A stretch of DNA of 64,000 nucleotides, from contig JAIVEN010000020.1 in the NCBI GenBank assembly GCA_026686845.1, forward strand, positions 1,949,501 to 2,013,500, written 5' to 3'. Position 1 is the stretch's first letter. Every line of letters begins with the position of its first letter. The translations under genes were made by a program, and so were the position numbers. The notes under the pieces were generated by a model. That model was not told the origin of the DNA, made no database searches, and was given only the letters and a program-made list of their open reading frames with translations. Of the stretch, positions 11,956 through 24,369 are shown piece by piece. Origin of the DNA: Adenanthera pavonina. Its lineage: Eukaryota > Streptophyta > Magnoliopsida > Fabales > Fabaceae.

Positions 11956-12632
11956 TTGGGAAGTGAAAAAAAAAACAAGCAAATTAAACATGAATTTTTC
12001 AGCAAATATAAGTGGCTACTTCCAATAAACTATACCAAGTGACCCTTAAAATAATGGAAAAGTTAATATTGGAGATGGGAAATTAAAAAAAATTAAAAAT
12101 AAAAACTAAAAATGAAAAATGTGAAAACAATTCTAAAAAGAGAGTATGTTAGACAATCTAACAAAATAATTCTAAAGAGTAACAACTGTAATGACGGGCC
12201 ACGAGGAAGTGATAAACTACCATAACAAAATTAAGTTTCATGCTCATTCTCTCTTTGCAAAATCACAGATTCATGGTGTGTGTGTGTGTGTGTGGCACAA
12301 TTTCTTTTTAAAGAAGTAAACACCTAAGCCACCGGAGCCTTATGGTTATGAAGGTTAACCTAGGACTTGATCTAGCCCGGCTAACAAGCTTGGCTTGAGA
12401 TATAGGCTTTGGTTCTAAGTTATTATCTTCTTTTTTTTAATTTGGACCAATCTGAGTCCTTCTAGATTAGACTGAATCCATTGGCTTTTGATTTTGAGTG
12501 CAAACCCTACTTAACTTCAAATTTTTTTCAATCAACAATTTGCCTAATTACTTTTAATTTATCTTAGATCAAAATTTACTATTAATTGAGAATTAAAAAT
12601 TGAACCTATTATTAATTAATCAATTATAATAT
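11956..12632. other. AT-rich intergenic DNA, no gene seen
   Basis: Contains a (TG)n microsatellite at about 12276-12294. Nothing else identified. Confidence 0.6.
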
Positions 12633-14356
12633 TGATAAGTGTAATTTGAATTTATAATAAGTTACAATTATTTGTCATTAAGTTTTTTAATGATTAATTG
12701 GCCTAAATATTTTGAATTAATAGCGTTGTTAAAACTAGATTGAACCAGTCAAAACTAATAAACTACTACTAAAATCGGTATAGACCTTTATAAAATTGAC
12801 CAAAAAAAGAACCTTTCAAGATTGACCAGACAAGTAAAAATGAATATGTGAAAATTACAATATTTATTAAAAACTAAAACTAATGCCATTGAATCAATAT
12901 ATCATTATAAAAGGTCATAAACCTAATATAAATTTTCATTGTATTATATTCACATCCATGTTGTATGATTCAATTAGAAATAGTTGAAGTCCTCCTTGCA
13001 TCACACGCAACTGAATGCTAGAATTCAATGCACAGAAACTTTAGCTATATTTAATCAAATCATATAAATGAATATAATAGAATAAGTATGAATAGAATAT
13101 GTTTTTTATATTTAAAATACAAAACCTCTATATAAAAAACTCATTTTAAATTAAAATATTAGAATCAATGGCTACGAACATCTAGTTTACAGTTTTACTT
13201 AATTTGAATGAAATAGCAGTCAATATAACTAAAAAAAAAAAAGAAATTAAACGTCAATAATAGGGAAAAAATAAGTATATTTTTCAAACTAACAAATTAC
13301 TTAAAAACTAAGGATAATTTTAGTAAGAATAACTCATTTTCACATACTTCCAAATCTAAAAGGAGATGATAATCTTAATACTAAAAGAGGGATTAAATAC
13401 ATGTATATCCTTAAAAATATAAAAGGAAACAAATCATGACTAAAATAATAATAATATAAAAATAATTTGTATCATGACCACACATTTACAAAAAGAAGGA
13501 GATGATGATAAAGTGAGGGAGGAAGTGGTTAACTCCATGTTTGAACCATTTTTGAATTTTTATCATGAAGGAAAAAATTTTGATGATTACATAATAGTCT
13601 ATCTAGAGAAGATAAAATGCATGAAAAAAAAATATGAAAATTATCGAAAAAAAATTACAAACAATAATACAATGAAATCTTATTTTCGAAATTGCCTCTA
13701 AAACTAAAAACAATCTCATAATGGTATAAAAAGACTTGTATAATATGAATTTATATAAATATCACCGAATAATAGTTGATGTAGACCTATATAATCAAAT
13801 TGTGATTATTAATATAGACCTAAACAATCAAATCATTATTTTTCACAAATATATATGTAATTTTCATTTCAATATTTATTATCATATCATATCAATTTTT
13901 TAAAAGAAAACATATATAAAGAAATAAATATTATTTAGAATATGTGGGATTAAATTTTTTTACAATCAACATGATAATATAGAGGCCTAAAATTATGACA
14001 TGTTGCGCTTTTAATTTCTATTTTATAATAGATAATAATAAATAGATATTATCTCTAGAGTTTTTATCAAGGTATTAAAAACCAGATTAGCTAGTGAACT
14101 AACTAAAACATTAGTTCAAGGTTCAATGATCGGATCAGGGTTAAACATGGTCAGATCAGTTATAAATAAATTAATATATTTTAAATATTATGGATGAAAA
14201 ATATAAAAAATATTAATTCATAATAATAAAATTAATATTCCAATTAAGATAAAATACAATAGTTTGATATAATAATTAATCAACATTCACCATAAACATC
14301 ATAGGTTTACAAATTTCATATTTTTTTTAAATTAACAAAACTCTAATAAAATTAAA
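12633..14356 (+). repeat. Tandem duplication, copy A (1.72 kb)
   Basis: Starts 'tgataagtgtaatttgaatt' and ends 'aataaaattaaa'. The same sequence in the same order makes up 14357-17681 once two insertions there are removed. It includes an open frame (13474-13701) with MFEPFLNFYHEGKNFDDYI, also recognisable but broken in copy B near 16800-16950. I do not recognise that peptide. Confidence 0.8.
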
Positions 14357-14566
14357 TGATAAGTGTAATTTGAATTTATAATAAATTACAATTATTTGTC
14401 ATTAAGTTTTTTAGTGATTAATTGGCCTAAATATTTTGAATTAATAGTATTGTCAAAACTAGATTCAACTAGTCAAAACCAATAAACTACTTCTAAAGTC
14501 AGTCTAGACCTTTACAAAATTAACCAAAAAAAGAACCTTTCAAGAATTAAGCAGACTAGTAAAAAT

Positions 14567-15168
14567 TAGAAAAAATTGGCCAAAAATGATAAGAACTGGT
14601 TAAATTATTTTTTAAACCTTTTTTATTTTTAGTTTTTAAGATAAAAAATATCAAATTTAGTACAAAATAACATTATTTTTAGATGCATTTTTATATTATG
14701 TTATATAAGCATCATTATTATATACAATCATTACTAATAATTATAAAGTCATTTAACAAATAATACGATTATGAATTATCAATTGACTATTTTGAAATTT
14801 AAATTTAGAATGTGATTACCGATGAATTTTAACTTATTTATATTTAAATATTAAGTTGTAAAACTTATTAGTAATATTTTTTTTTATTTTCTATATAACT
14901 TATAACATATAAAATCAAAATTATATTAAATTTATTGCTATCAATTTAATTATAATTTAACTATGGTTGAACCAATAAACCTTAAACCAGAGACCAGTTC
15001 AATAGCAAGTCTAGTTTTAAAATGTTACGAATTAATAAGGATTTGACTTAAGTTTCACTAAATAAAATTAAGTTAAAAATTACATATATAATTGATTAAT
15101 ATATTAAAAAAACACAATGATTAATTATTTTTAATGAATATCTTTAGTTAATTAAAAAATAAAAAAAT
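14567..15168. mobile_element. Insertion 1 in copy B (or deletion in copy A), unclassified
   Basis: About 600 bp absent from the matching point of copy A (about 12840). AT-rich, no coding potential, no clear inverted ends by eye. Direction of the event cannot be fixed from two copies. Confidence 0.45.
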
Positions 15169-15638
15169 AATATGTGAAAATTACAATATTTATTAAAAAC
15201 TAAAACTAATGCCATTGAATCAATATATCATTATAACAGGCTAAAAATCTAATATGAATTTTCATTGTATTATATTCACATCTACGTTGTATGATTTAAT
15301 TAGAAATAGTTGAAGTTCTCCTTGCATCTTACTGGATCAAATGCTAGAATTCAAAATTCATGCAATGCACAGGAAATTTTAATTATATTTAATCAAATAA
15401 TATAAATGAATATAATAGAATAAATATAAATAGGATATGTTTTTTATATTTAAAATACAAATCCTTTATATAAAAAACTCATTTTAAATTAAAACATTAG
15501 AATCAATGGCCACAAACATTCTAATTTACAGTTTTATTTAATTTGAATGAAGTAGCAGTCAATATAACTAAAAAAAAAAGAAATTAGACATCAATAGTGG
15601 GAAAAATAAGTATTTTTTCAAACATAATTATAAATTAC

Positions 15639-16640
15639 ATGTAGAACCAGTTAAATAATTTAATCCACCACATGTAAGATATAAATTCAAAATTATCAAA
15701 ATGTAGTGGTAAGCAAATTCTACTTTGAAAATGTTGTACTTCATATATATGAGGATATTAGAATGGTTAATAATGTATATCCTTACTTTCTTAAAGTATG
15801 CTATGTGCTTGAATTGTTAGACAATGATAAAAAATACATTCATGACATAATGGAAGTTAGACATTGAATCCTAGCAATTTTAATTGTTACTGCAATTTTG
15901 ATTATTAATAAGGATGATCACACAAAAGATATATCTCTAATGTTATATTTAGAGAAATATTCAACAAATTATGTAATTAGGTTTGCTACATGTATCTTGT
16001 ATATTAATATCTATTTTATATTCAATTCCCAAATATTATTTAATATCTGCTAAATAGTGTGACTTTTTAATCATTCTTAGGTGGTAATAAACAAATTGAA
16101 AATTTAACACATATAGCTGTAAAATTTAATTTGGATTTAAGTAACTTATTTTAACAATTAAAACTTTTTAAAATTTTCATGTAACTTGCTGAGGCCTATA
16201 TTTATACATGGTCAATTGTATATTGCAGTATTTTGTGTGTGTAGCAGAGAATGTTTGAAAATATTATTTTTTGATGAGAAAGACAAGCAAAAGATATAAC
16301 ATTTAATGTTATGTATAGAGAAATATTCAACAACTTATTTGATTAGATTTTATTGTATGCCCTATGTATGTTATTGTTTATTTAATTTGATACTTAATCT
16401 TATTTGTTTAGTTTGGATTAAATAATTTATTTTAACAATTAACTTTTAAAATTTTCATGTAACATAATAATTTAACATGATGATTAGTTTTATTAACTAT
16501 AATTATATATACTTATTGTTAATTTGAAAGATTAATGTGATATGACAATTAAATATAAGATTGATATTATTATCTATTATATATGATCATTTCTGATTTT
16601 AAAGAATACCATGTACATTGCACATGTTACATACTAGTTA
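15639..16640. mobile_element. Insertion 2 in copy B, about 1 kb, with internal duplication
   Basis: Absent from the matching point of copy A (about 13300). TTAC sits at both edges, a possible short target duplication. It contains two related halves: 'atttagagaaatattcaaca' near 15950 and 'atagagaaatattcaaca' near 16314, each followed by a 'tattttaacaatta' block. Non-coding. Confidence 0.5.
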
Positions 16641-17681
16641 CTTAAAAATTAAGGATAATTTTTAGTAAAAATAACTCACTTTTACATACTTTCAAATCTA
16701 AAAGGAGATGATAATCTTAATACTAAAAAAAGGATTAAGTATATGTATATCCTTAAAAATATAAACGAAAACAAATTGTGACTAAAATAATAATAATATA
16801 AAAAAATTTGTATCATGACCGCATATTTATACAACGAAGAAGGAGAAGATGATAGAATGAGAGAGTAAATGATTAACTCCATGTTTGAACCATTTTTGAA
16901 TTTTTGTCATAAAGGAAAATTTTTTAACAATTACGTAATAATTTATTTAGAGAAGATAAAATATATGAGAAAAATATGAAAATTATCATAAAAAAATTAC
17001 AAACAATAATACAATGAAGTCTTATCTTCAAAAATACCTCCAGAACTAAAAAAAATCTCATAATAATGTAAAAAGACTAATATAATATGGATTTATATAA
17101 ATCTCACTGAATAATAATTGATGTAGACCTAGATAATCAAATTGTGATTATTGATATAGACCTAAGCAATCAAATCATTATTTTTTTACAAATATATATA
17201 TGTGAGTTTCATTTCAATATTTATTATCATATCATATCAATTTTTTTAAAAAAATATATATATAAAGAAATAAATATTATTTAGAATATGTGGGATTAAA
17301 TTGTTTTATAGTCAGCATGATAATATGGAGGCCTGAAATTATGACATATGCTTTCAACTTCTGTTTTATAATAGATAGGTATTATCTTTAGAATTTTTAT
17401 CAAGTTATTAAAAATTAGATTGGCTATTGAATCAGCTAAGACACCGGTTCAAGGTTTAATGGTTAGATCGGGGTTGAACATAGTTGAATCGATTATAAAT
17501 AAATTAATATACTATAAATAATATGGATGAAAAAATATTCATTCATAATAATAAAATTAATATTCAAATTAAAACAAAACACAATAGTTTAGTATAATAA
17601 TTAACCAACATTCACTATAAACATCATAGGTTTACAAATTTTATACTTTTTTTAAATTAACAAAAATCTAATAAAATTAAA

Positions 17682-17997
17682 TGAAGAAAGTCAAAATTTA
17701 TATTATCATCTAATAAAAATAGAAATATTAAAAAAGAAAGGAATAAGATATATGAATCATATCATTTGTTGAGATTAGCTTTGGGTCAGTTGAGATTAGC
17801 ATGCTTTAGCATAATTTTTATGGTGATGAATAGTATAAAGATTATTGTGTTGCATTTAATTACAAAAGTTTAATTTAATATATATATATATATATATATT
17901 AAACATTGAACACAAATAACAACAATAACTAGTAGCTTAGATGGTGGAGGGGCGCATTTGTCATCCAACGCACAGACAAGATCTTTTTGACATGTTG
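17682..17997. other. AT-rich spacer
   Basis: Contains a (TA)n run near 17880-17899. No gene seen. Confidence 0.6.
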
Positions 17998-18204
17998 ACG
18001 ATTCGACAAAAATGGTTCAAAAGGTTCTTGACCGGGTTTGATTGGTTACGAAGAAGTCTGGTTATGACGTTTCATCAAAATTGGCTCAAAAGGTTCTTGA
18101 CAGAGTTTAATCGGTTACGAAAAAGTTCGGTTATGACGGTCTGTCAAAAATGGTTCAAAAGGTTTTTGATAGAGATTGATCGGTTACAAAGAAGTCTAGT
18201 CATA
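17998..18204 (+). repeat. 69-bp minisatellite, three units in an open frame
   Basis: Units start at 17998, 18067 and 18136. Each encodes 23 residues of the form T-x-x-Q-x-W-x-K-R-F-L-x-x-x-x-x-L-x-x-S-x-V, within an open frame 17941-18264. 69 is a multiple of three, so the frame survives the repetition. Composition is less AT-rich than the surroundings. No known domain recognised. Confidence 0.85.
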
Positions 18205-18269
18205 GGGGAATTCTGGACTGCGAATCATGAACTGGTTAGTCTGATCCGATTTTTCATACTATGAATTTT

Positions 18270-19827
18270 ATATGGAAAGGTTGTAATATTAAGCAAAGTT
18301 GTAAATTTAGATAAATTCATAAAAAGAAGATAAACAATACAAAAGTATTTACTTAGTTCTCATTATAAGCCATTTTTAATTGTTTTATTCATGCTAAAAA
18401 ATATTAAAATAGTTAAAAAAATTTTAACTTTGAATAATTTACTGAAACTTTTTAATATTATCTCATTAAATTTTAACTTATTTTAATGATATATTTGCTT
18501 CAAAATATTTGAGACTTATACATACAAATTAAGAAAACTATTAAATAACTTGATTGTTGCAAAATGTAACATTATTTGACTAAAATATCCTTATTTATTT
18601 TATTTTCTGGACAAATATTTGTTTTACCTACCTTTATTTTTATTAATGAAAGATAAAATGATACAAAAAATATTAATATTTTATTAAAATTTTAAAACAA
18701 CAAATTTTAAAACATCTCAACTTTAGGATGACGGATATTTTGAAACTAATTTTTTTTAATTAAGGTTTCTTGAATCAGTTAACATGATATATAAGTTAAC
18801 ATGATATATAAATTGAGCTTTGATGGTTATTAATGACATGGCTTTATTCTATTAGAACCCATCCCAAAAAAGATACTTAAAAAAAGTTATCATTTTGCCT
18901 TTTGTCTAAACCTGCTTGAAATAACAAGATGATGACAACTGGGGAGAAAATAGTTCGGGGTAAATGACACATAGACAAAACCAAATCTTCAGTTAGTGAC
19001 CATATAACCATCCGAAAATATCACGTTAAGTATTCTATCAAGTGATAATAACTTTTATTAATTCAAGAATTATTTTAATTTACTCTCTCTCTCTCTGTTT
19101 TTTTGGCAGAGAATTTATTACTTTTTCCCCCCTAAAAAATGGTATAAGGATAGATTATTCTAAAATTATCGGTTAGGGAACTACTAATATGCTTGGGATC
19201 ATAAGGATAGGGAAAGACTCAAATACTCGATCCAATTGAAGATCTTTCGATCTTAAAAATAACTCAACTAGCTTCTAAACATTATGAGATTTGTCTTGTA
19301 AAACTTGACCACCAAATAGAATAACTAATCCAAAGACGATTCAAACCCTTATCACCAAAATGCAAAGACTGGTTTTAATCTCTTCAATTCTGCGAAGCCA
19401 CCACATTGGCAAGCCTCTTGGCATATTCAATTTCAAACAAAAAAAAAATTAATACCGGAGATTTTAGTTTTGCGGTGGTTCTCACAGTACTGCCCAGCTT
19501 GAGTGGATTGCTTCTGTTAGAAGGGACTAAGCTAGCTACTGACTTTTGTATCATGAACTTGTGTTGAAGGAGATGCCAAATCCATTTTTTAAGCCTCAAA
19601 TCCAATGCTAAGTTCTTCCCTTACCCAGGAATTTTGTTGCAAGAACTCAGATCTCTTAACTCGAAGTTCAGGTCTTTTATATTTCTTAAGCCCCTAAGGA
19701 AACTAATAGATTTGCTGATTTGCTTGCACAAGAAACAAGGAATATACAAAAGTTGCATCCATCATGGTAGTAAGAGCAGGACAATGGTACGAACATTATG
19801 ACTTTATCTTCAGTGAAACACAAAAGC
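18270..19827. other. AT-rich DNA and 3' flank of the gene at 19828
   Basis: 18270-18620 is a second copy of the anonymous repeat near 8828-9060. From about 19380 on, the sequence is less AT-rich and may include 3' untranslated sequence of the minus-strand gene. No further coding exon recognised. Confidence 0.4.
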
Positions 19828-22254
19828 TTATCTCTTTTGCGCTTTCCTCCTCCTAGATTGCGCCTTTTGCCACTTCTTTCTGGAAACCAATTTACTCTTT
19901 GGCTTCAATTTTAACTCAGGAGAAAACTTGTAGTTTGGATCTCTCATACGTGCTTGTATGTCCTTGAAGAACTGAATATTTAATTTTTTAGGCCCTCCTT
20001 GTCTAAGCTCTGCATACTCTGGTCCTGAAACAACATTTTCAAATGCTCCAATTAGAATGTCTAAATCACTCATGACCTCCCATACATTGGTGTATCGCCC
20101 ATCAGGACCCTTCTTTAATTTCTTTAAAGCATTCTCAACCGCAAGCTTCCTTGCTTGCTTTCCTGGGGACAACTCCTCAGGTTCTTGTTCAGCTTTTAGT
20201 AACTCTGAGATGGTACGATATTTGGGCATTTCTTCAAACTCGAATAATTTATCTATATACTTGTCACTACTTTCATTTGGGTAAGGTTCTGTGGGAATAT
20301 CATCATCGCTATCCATTTCATCACCAGTCCATAGTGTCTTCTCTTCATCACTGCCAGACCAAACACTTCTTAGCTCATCACTGTCATCAGCATCAATTAG
20401 GTCTGAATGCTCTTTAGCTTTCTGTCTTACTTTCCGAATTTCTTTTTCAAGACGGCTCTTAGAGTCCTTTTCTCCATCACTTTCATCCTCACTTCCAGTC
20501 CACAGAGTGTTATCTTCTTCCATCTCTTTTGCCCAAGCTTCTTTGAACTCTTTGTCCCCTGGTCTAATACTTCCAAAGAGATCATAACTTTTGGGTCCAC
20601 CACGAGCATATGATCTCAATCCTGCAAATTTGATTCATTAGATCAAAAGGACCCACACCAGAGAATTCTTGTTAATAGGGAGTATGAGTTCAATTAAACA
20701 TTTCTTTGGACAAATTCATTGAGATAAAATATTTTTTATTGGAATATGTATGGAAATTTGCAGATACATTCAGATACATTTGATTGTAGGAAAACTTCAG
20801 GCAGTAATCTCAACAGGGTCATGTTATTATGTTGGACCTCAAATTTTTGCTTCCATCAAGAATTCATCGAAGACAAAATATAGTTAAATTTTTATGTAGA
20901 AAATCTAACCTTGAAAATTCACCAGAGACCCATTATTACAGTAACTCCATAAAGCAATAGGCTGATTCATTAAGTGTTTTTGACCTGTAAGAAAGATGTA
21001 AATGAGGAGCTTCAGCTATTGTTGATGAAATATGATAAAAACCAATATTTTCAAGGGTAAAGAATAAATCTTCAGAAAAGTATGTATGAGAAGAGCCCTG
21101 GCCTTGGGATACTGATAGCCATTGTGATTTTGCAGACCTTAGAATACATGAGAGAAGGCTAGAGCGGAAGCATGACCTCCAAGCCATTACTTGCACAATA
21201 AATAAGAAATAAGGCTCAGGAGCCCCAGACTCTTCAAGGCAGCAGTAAAACTCTAACTTTTACAGTCCCTGTGGGTCAGATAAGAATATCAATAACTATG
21301 TGCATTGATAAAATTCTTAACTAGATTTACAAAAACTGATTGATCAAACTAATTATGGATAGACACATTAGCATATAAATATAAATTTCAATGGAACTCA
21401 CATCTTACAAACAAGCATTTCCTAAGATCAAGTCCGATTAATAATTTCTCCAGATTAGGTGCTCTGGTTTAATAAGGATTGACATTAAATAGCTTAACAT
21501 GAAGGAGATAATATGTCCGAAGGAGATATATTAATCCACGTTTAAATGAGATCAAGTCTGAAGAAATTATTAATTTCTTCAGAAAGGAAGCAACAGTGCT
21601 ACCAACCATCTTTTATAAGCAACAGTGCTTCATATATCTTCATCCATGGGAAAGGAGTCTCCCATGGTAGCACTGTTGCTTCCTTTACGGGTCCCTAGGA
21701 AACATGTCTCCTTTCCAGTCCTTTCCTTCAACTTTCATTAAACGGAACAGGGCCTTAATTGTCATCATTATCCCAAATTCACCTAGCTATTATTTTATCA
21801 GTCCTTCAGACAACTCATCACTAACTTGTATGCTCAAATCACCCGACTTTCTTCCCAAACGAAGAACTGAAGAAACTTGGATCTAGCTAACAACCAGTTT
21901 TTATAAAACCTCTTGATATTCCTCCGTATTTCTTCTGAAAGGTTGATACTTGATGCTGTTCTCACAACCAGTGACTCTTAGACATTAGAAAAACAATCAA
22001 TGATTAATTGCTAATTCTTCTAACCATTAACTAGAGTCACAGAAACTGAAATTGCCCGTCCTATCTTTGTAGTTCTGAAGTTCCTCTAATAATAGCAAAT
22101 TTTGCCCAGATGAAGAAGGAATCTGGAGGAAATTCAAGTTCCTTGAATAATTGCAAGAAATCAGGTTATACCAGCACGAAATCGAGGAAAATTGCAAGAA
22201 ATCTGCGAAATTTCACTCACCTTTATGGCCGTCAAATTCCATGAATGAAATCAT
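19828..22254 (-). CDS. Two-exon gene for an uncharacterised acidic/basic protein
   Basis: Exon 1 is 22254-22221 (ATG at 22254) and exon 2 is 20621-19828. The join spans GTGAGTG at 22220 and TTGCAG ending at 20622, is phase-consistent and gives 275 residues. The exon 2 frame lacks its own ATG, so an upstream exon is needed; an in-frame TAG precedes the ATG. The protein begins MISFMEFDGHKGLRSYARGG. Residues about 20-130 are acidic and repeat a [LV]W[ST]G[SD][ED]E motif three times (LWTGSEDE, VWSGSDEE, LWTGDEMD). The middle holds KQARKLAVENALKKLKKG and a WEVMSDLDILIGAFENVVSG segment. The C-terminus is very basic and ends in SRRRKAQKR. No enzymatic motif is seen. A nucleic-acid or organellar-ribosome role would fit the composition but is speculation. 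Exon 2 is secure; exon 1 is less so. Confidence 0.65.
20622..22220 (-). other. Intron of the minus-strand gene
   Basis: About 1.6 kb bounded by GT (22220) and AG (20623-20622) on the minus strand. It contains a long perfect hairpin at 21583-21686 and no convincing coding exon. Confidence 0.55.
21583..21686. repeat. 22-bp perfect inverted repeat with a nested inner stem
   Basis: Arms 21583-21604 and 21665-21686 are perfect reverse complements (core ggaagcaacagtgctacca). The 60-bp loop carries CCATGGGA...TCCCATGG, a second small stem. Possibly a MITE remnant or a hairpin in the intron RNA. Confidence 0.8.
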
Positions 22255-23307
22255 TGTCGCCACTGCTCTTAGGTGCCAACTTGTAATGGATGACCACAAC
22301 AGAAGACGGGCAGCAAATACGCAGCAAATGACCTAACCCCCAATTCATTCAACAGTCATGATTACTTTTGCAGGAAATGGTTGAGATCACACCAATAAGA
22401 ATGAAACGGTGTCATTTCAATGATGAGCATCATTGAACATGAACATGAATGTGAACACGTTACACAGATAGGAGTACATGAAAGCAGAGAATGTCGAACA
22501 CATTATTGCACCTTCATTTGCCACATTCGAAAATTTGAAAATTTAAATAGCATCTAAGGGCGGAAATAGGTCAGGTTATGCTAGGTTTTGCCCAAAGAAG
22601 TTAGGCCTCAAGTCTAAGTCTAGCTTATTAGCCTACATAAGGCCTTTTTTCTTAAGCTCAGGTCTAAGCCTATCAAAAGCATGGTATAAAGGTTTACTAA
22701 ATTGGTAGGCCTTCAAATGGGCTTGAAGGCCTAAGTTTTGTAGGATCTAAAGGGTAATTAAAGCCTACATAACAATTTCAAATCTATTTCTGTATAAAAA
22801 AACTATTTCAAATAATCAAATAAGTCACATATATAATTTAAAAAACTACGGCATATGTTGCAATGAGAAGAGGCATTTATTCCATTACCTGTATAGAAAA
22901 ATATATACATGAAAAAAAAAAAAAGAAATTGGAACTTCCAATAACTCACGGGTCATCATTGAAATGTAAACACATAAAGGACAGCAAGTAACCATTTCTC
23001 CCTTATGTAACAGGAAAGGCCTGGAGTGAGAAGTACAACAATGTTCCACATGACAATACAAGAAGTCAGCAGATTAAACCAGCCCAATTTGATTGGTTCT
23101 GTTCCATAAACACCTGCTTTGGAGTTTCAATAATTCAGTATATGGAACAAAAGTTGTCTCTTTAAATTGAATTTTCCAACTAACAAGTCCACAAGAATTT
23201 AAATATCCCTGGCCTAAGGCAAAATTCTGATAATAGCCAGTCAAAAGGAGCATCAGTCCATAAAAACTGCATTTAATCAAGATTCAAGAATGCTAGATTA
23301 CAATTAC
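22255..23307. other. Upstream region of the small gene and spacer
   Basis: 22255 to about 22550 is presumably promoter/5'UTR of the minus-strand gene. 22560-22760 is rich in AGGCCT/TAGGCC repeats. No further exon of the neighbouring lipase fragment was found here. Confidence 0.4.
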
Positions 23308-23585
23308 CACTAAATCAAGTCCGCAAAAGGAAGCCATTGCTCCTCCCATTGAATGCCCTGTCACCATAATTTTAGTATAGCCATACACCCTCTCTGCTCT
23401 TTCTAAAGCATTTAAAATTGCAGGACGCAATGTTGTATTGTGGTATGCATAATAGAATCCACGGTGTGCCTGAAGCAAATTATAATATATCAGAAATGGC
23501 ATTCTCTGCTACAGAGCTTAACTATTAAGAATGAACATTTAGCAGTACACACCATTGCATCAGGCATGCCAGGATAATTTACACA
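23308..23585 (-). pseudogene. Two-exon fragment of a class-3 (alpha/beta hydrolase) lipase
   Basis: Minus-strand exon 23469-23308 is bounded by TTGCTTCAG and GTAATT and encodes 54 residues with the nucleophile elbow GHSMGGAMA (G-x-S-x-G, catalytic Ser). Upstream, after an 83-bp intron, is the 3' end of another exon (about 23585-23553) reading NYPGMPDAM. The join is in frame and matches the order in plant class-3 lipases. The upstream part of that exon stops abruptly, and neither the start nor the catalytic Asp and His exons are present nearby. The piece is thus a truncated fragment, through deletion or transposon capture. Confidence 0.7.
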
Positions 23586-24090
23586 CAGTAGTAAATTTTA
23601 AAGTATACACACTTGTATATTAAGAATGATCATTGAGCATCCTATCTTACATATACACTTATATATAACATTTTATAGTATTGAAACATAGTTACACACA
23701 GTAGTTCCCCAATGAGTACATTATCAATGAAACTCGACAACCATTTGTTTTTTCTTATGAACTACTAAGACAGAGTCAAAGACTAATTAATCTCCATCAA
23801 AGTACTAAGGCAAAGAATATATCCCTCTCAACTAAGTTTTCTCCATGCACGAAGGCTAAAAATTTAACCCCAAACACCTGAAGTTGTGATTAAGGATAAT
23901 AAGATTTGAATCCGATGCACAACCCTGCACTTGGGTTACATTTTTTTTTTAATAAATTGATAGTTAAAGGATGAATATTATACTAGTCACTCAAACCAGC
24001 AGATGAGAATGAACTATTGGCCTATTCTTTCTTCTTCGTCTCTTTTGAGCATATATATATATATATAACCAAAATCTGCATTTTGTCGAT
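23586..24090. other. Spacer with short direct repeats
   Basis: 'acacacagtagt' occurs at about 23582 and 23696, near the truncated lipase exon. (AT)n near 24050. No gene seen. Confidence 0.4.
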
Positions 24091-24247
24091 GTTATGAATA
24101 TTTTCGTTGATAATGTACTCATTATCAACGAAAAACATAATGAAGTTCCTGTTTGTAGTCACATTAACTTCCATCTCCAATAGTACATTATCAACGAAAA
24201 ACATAATGAAGTTCCTGTTTGTAGTCACATTAACTTCCATCTCCAAT
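24091..24247. repeat. Palindrome joined to a 66-bp direct duplication
   Basis: TTTTCGTTGATAATG (from 24091) and CATTATCAACGAAAA form a 15-bp perfect inverted repeat around TACT. The right arm lies in the first of two essentially identical direct units, 24121-24186 and 24187-24247 onward. In the minus-strand frame the unit encodes a repeated MEVNVTTNRNFIMFFVDN. Confidence 0.85.
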
Positions 24248-24369
24248 ATTAAAAAAATTGCAAGAAATAATTGAGGAACAGGGCAATAGTGAGACAAGAG
24301 GCGCCGAAAATACAAAAAACACAATTCAAAACCAAAATAAAGAGATGAGAGAGTAAGGGTAATACTGGA

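Larger units (their letters stand above)
14357..17681 (+). repeat. Tandem duplication, copy B, with two insertions
   Basis: Collinear with copy A: 14357-14566 matches 12633-12840, 15169-15638 matches 12843-13300, and 16637-17681 matches 13303-14356. The extra pieces are 14567-15168 (about 600 bp) and about 15639-16640 (about 1.0 kb). After removing them, length equals copy A within hand-alignment error. Confidence 0.8.

Noticed and set aside
19384..19605. Minus-strand frame downstream of the small gene
   Set aside because: No splice or domain support; more likely 3' flank.
20057..20613. Plus-strand frames across the small gene
   Set aside because: Antisense shadows of exon 2; its acidic repeats produce Ser-rich antisense strings.
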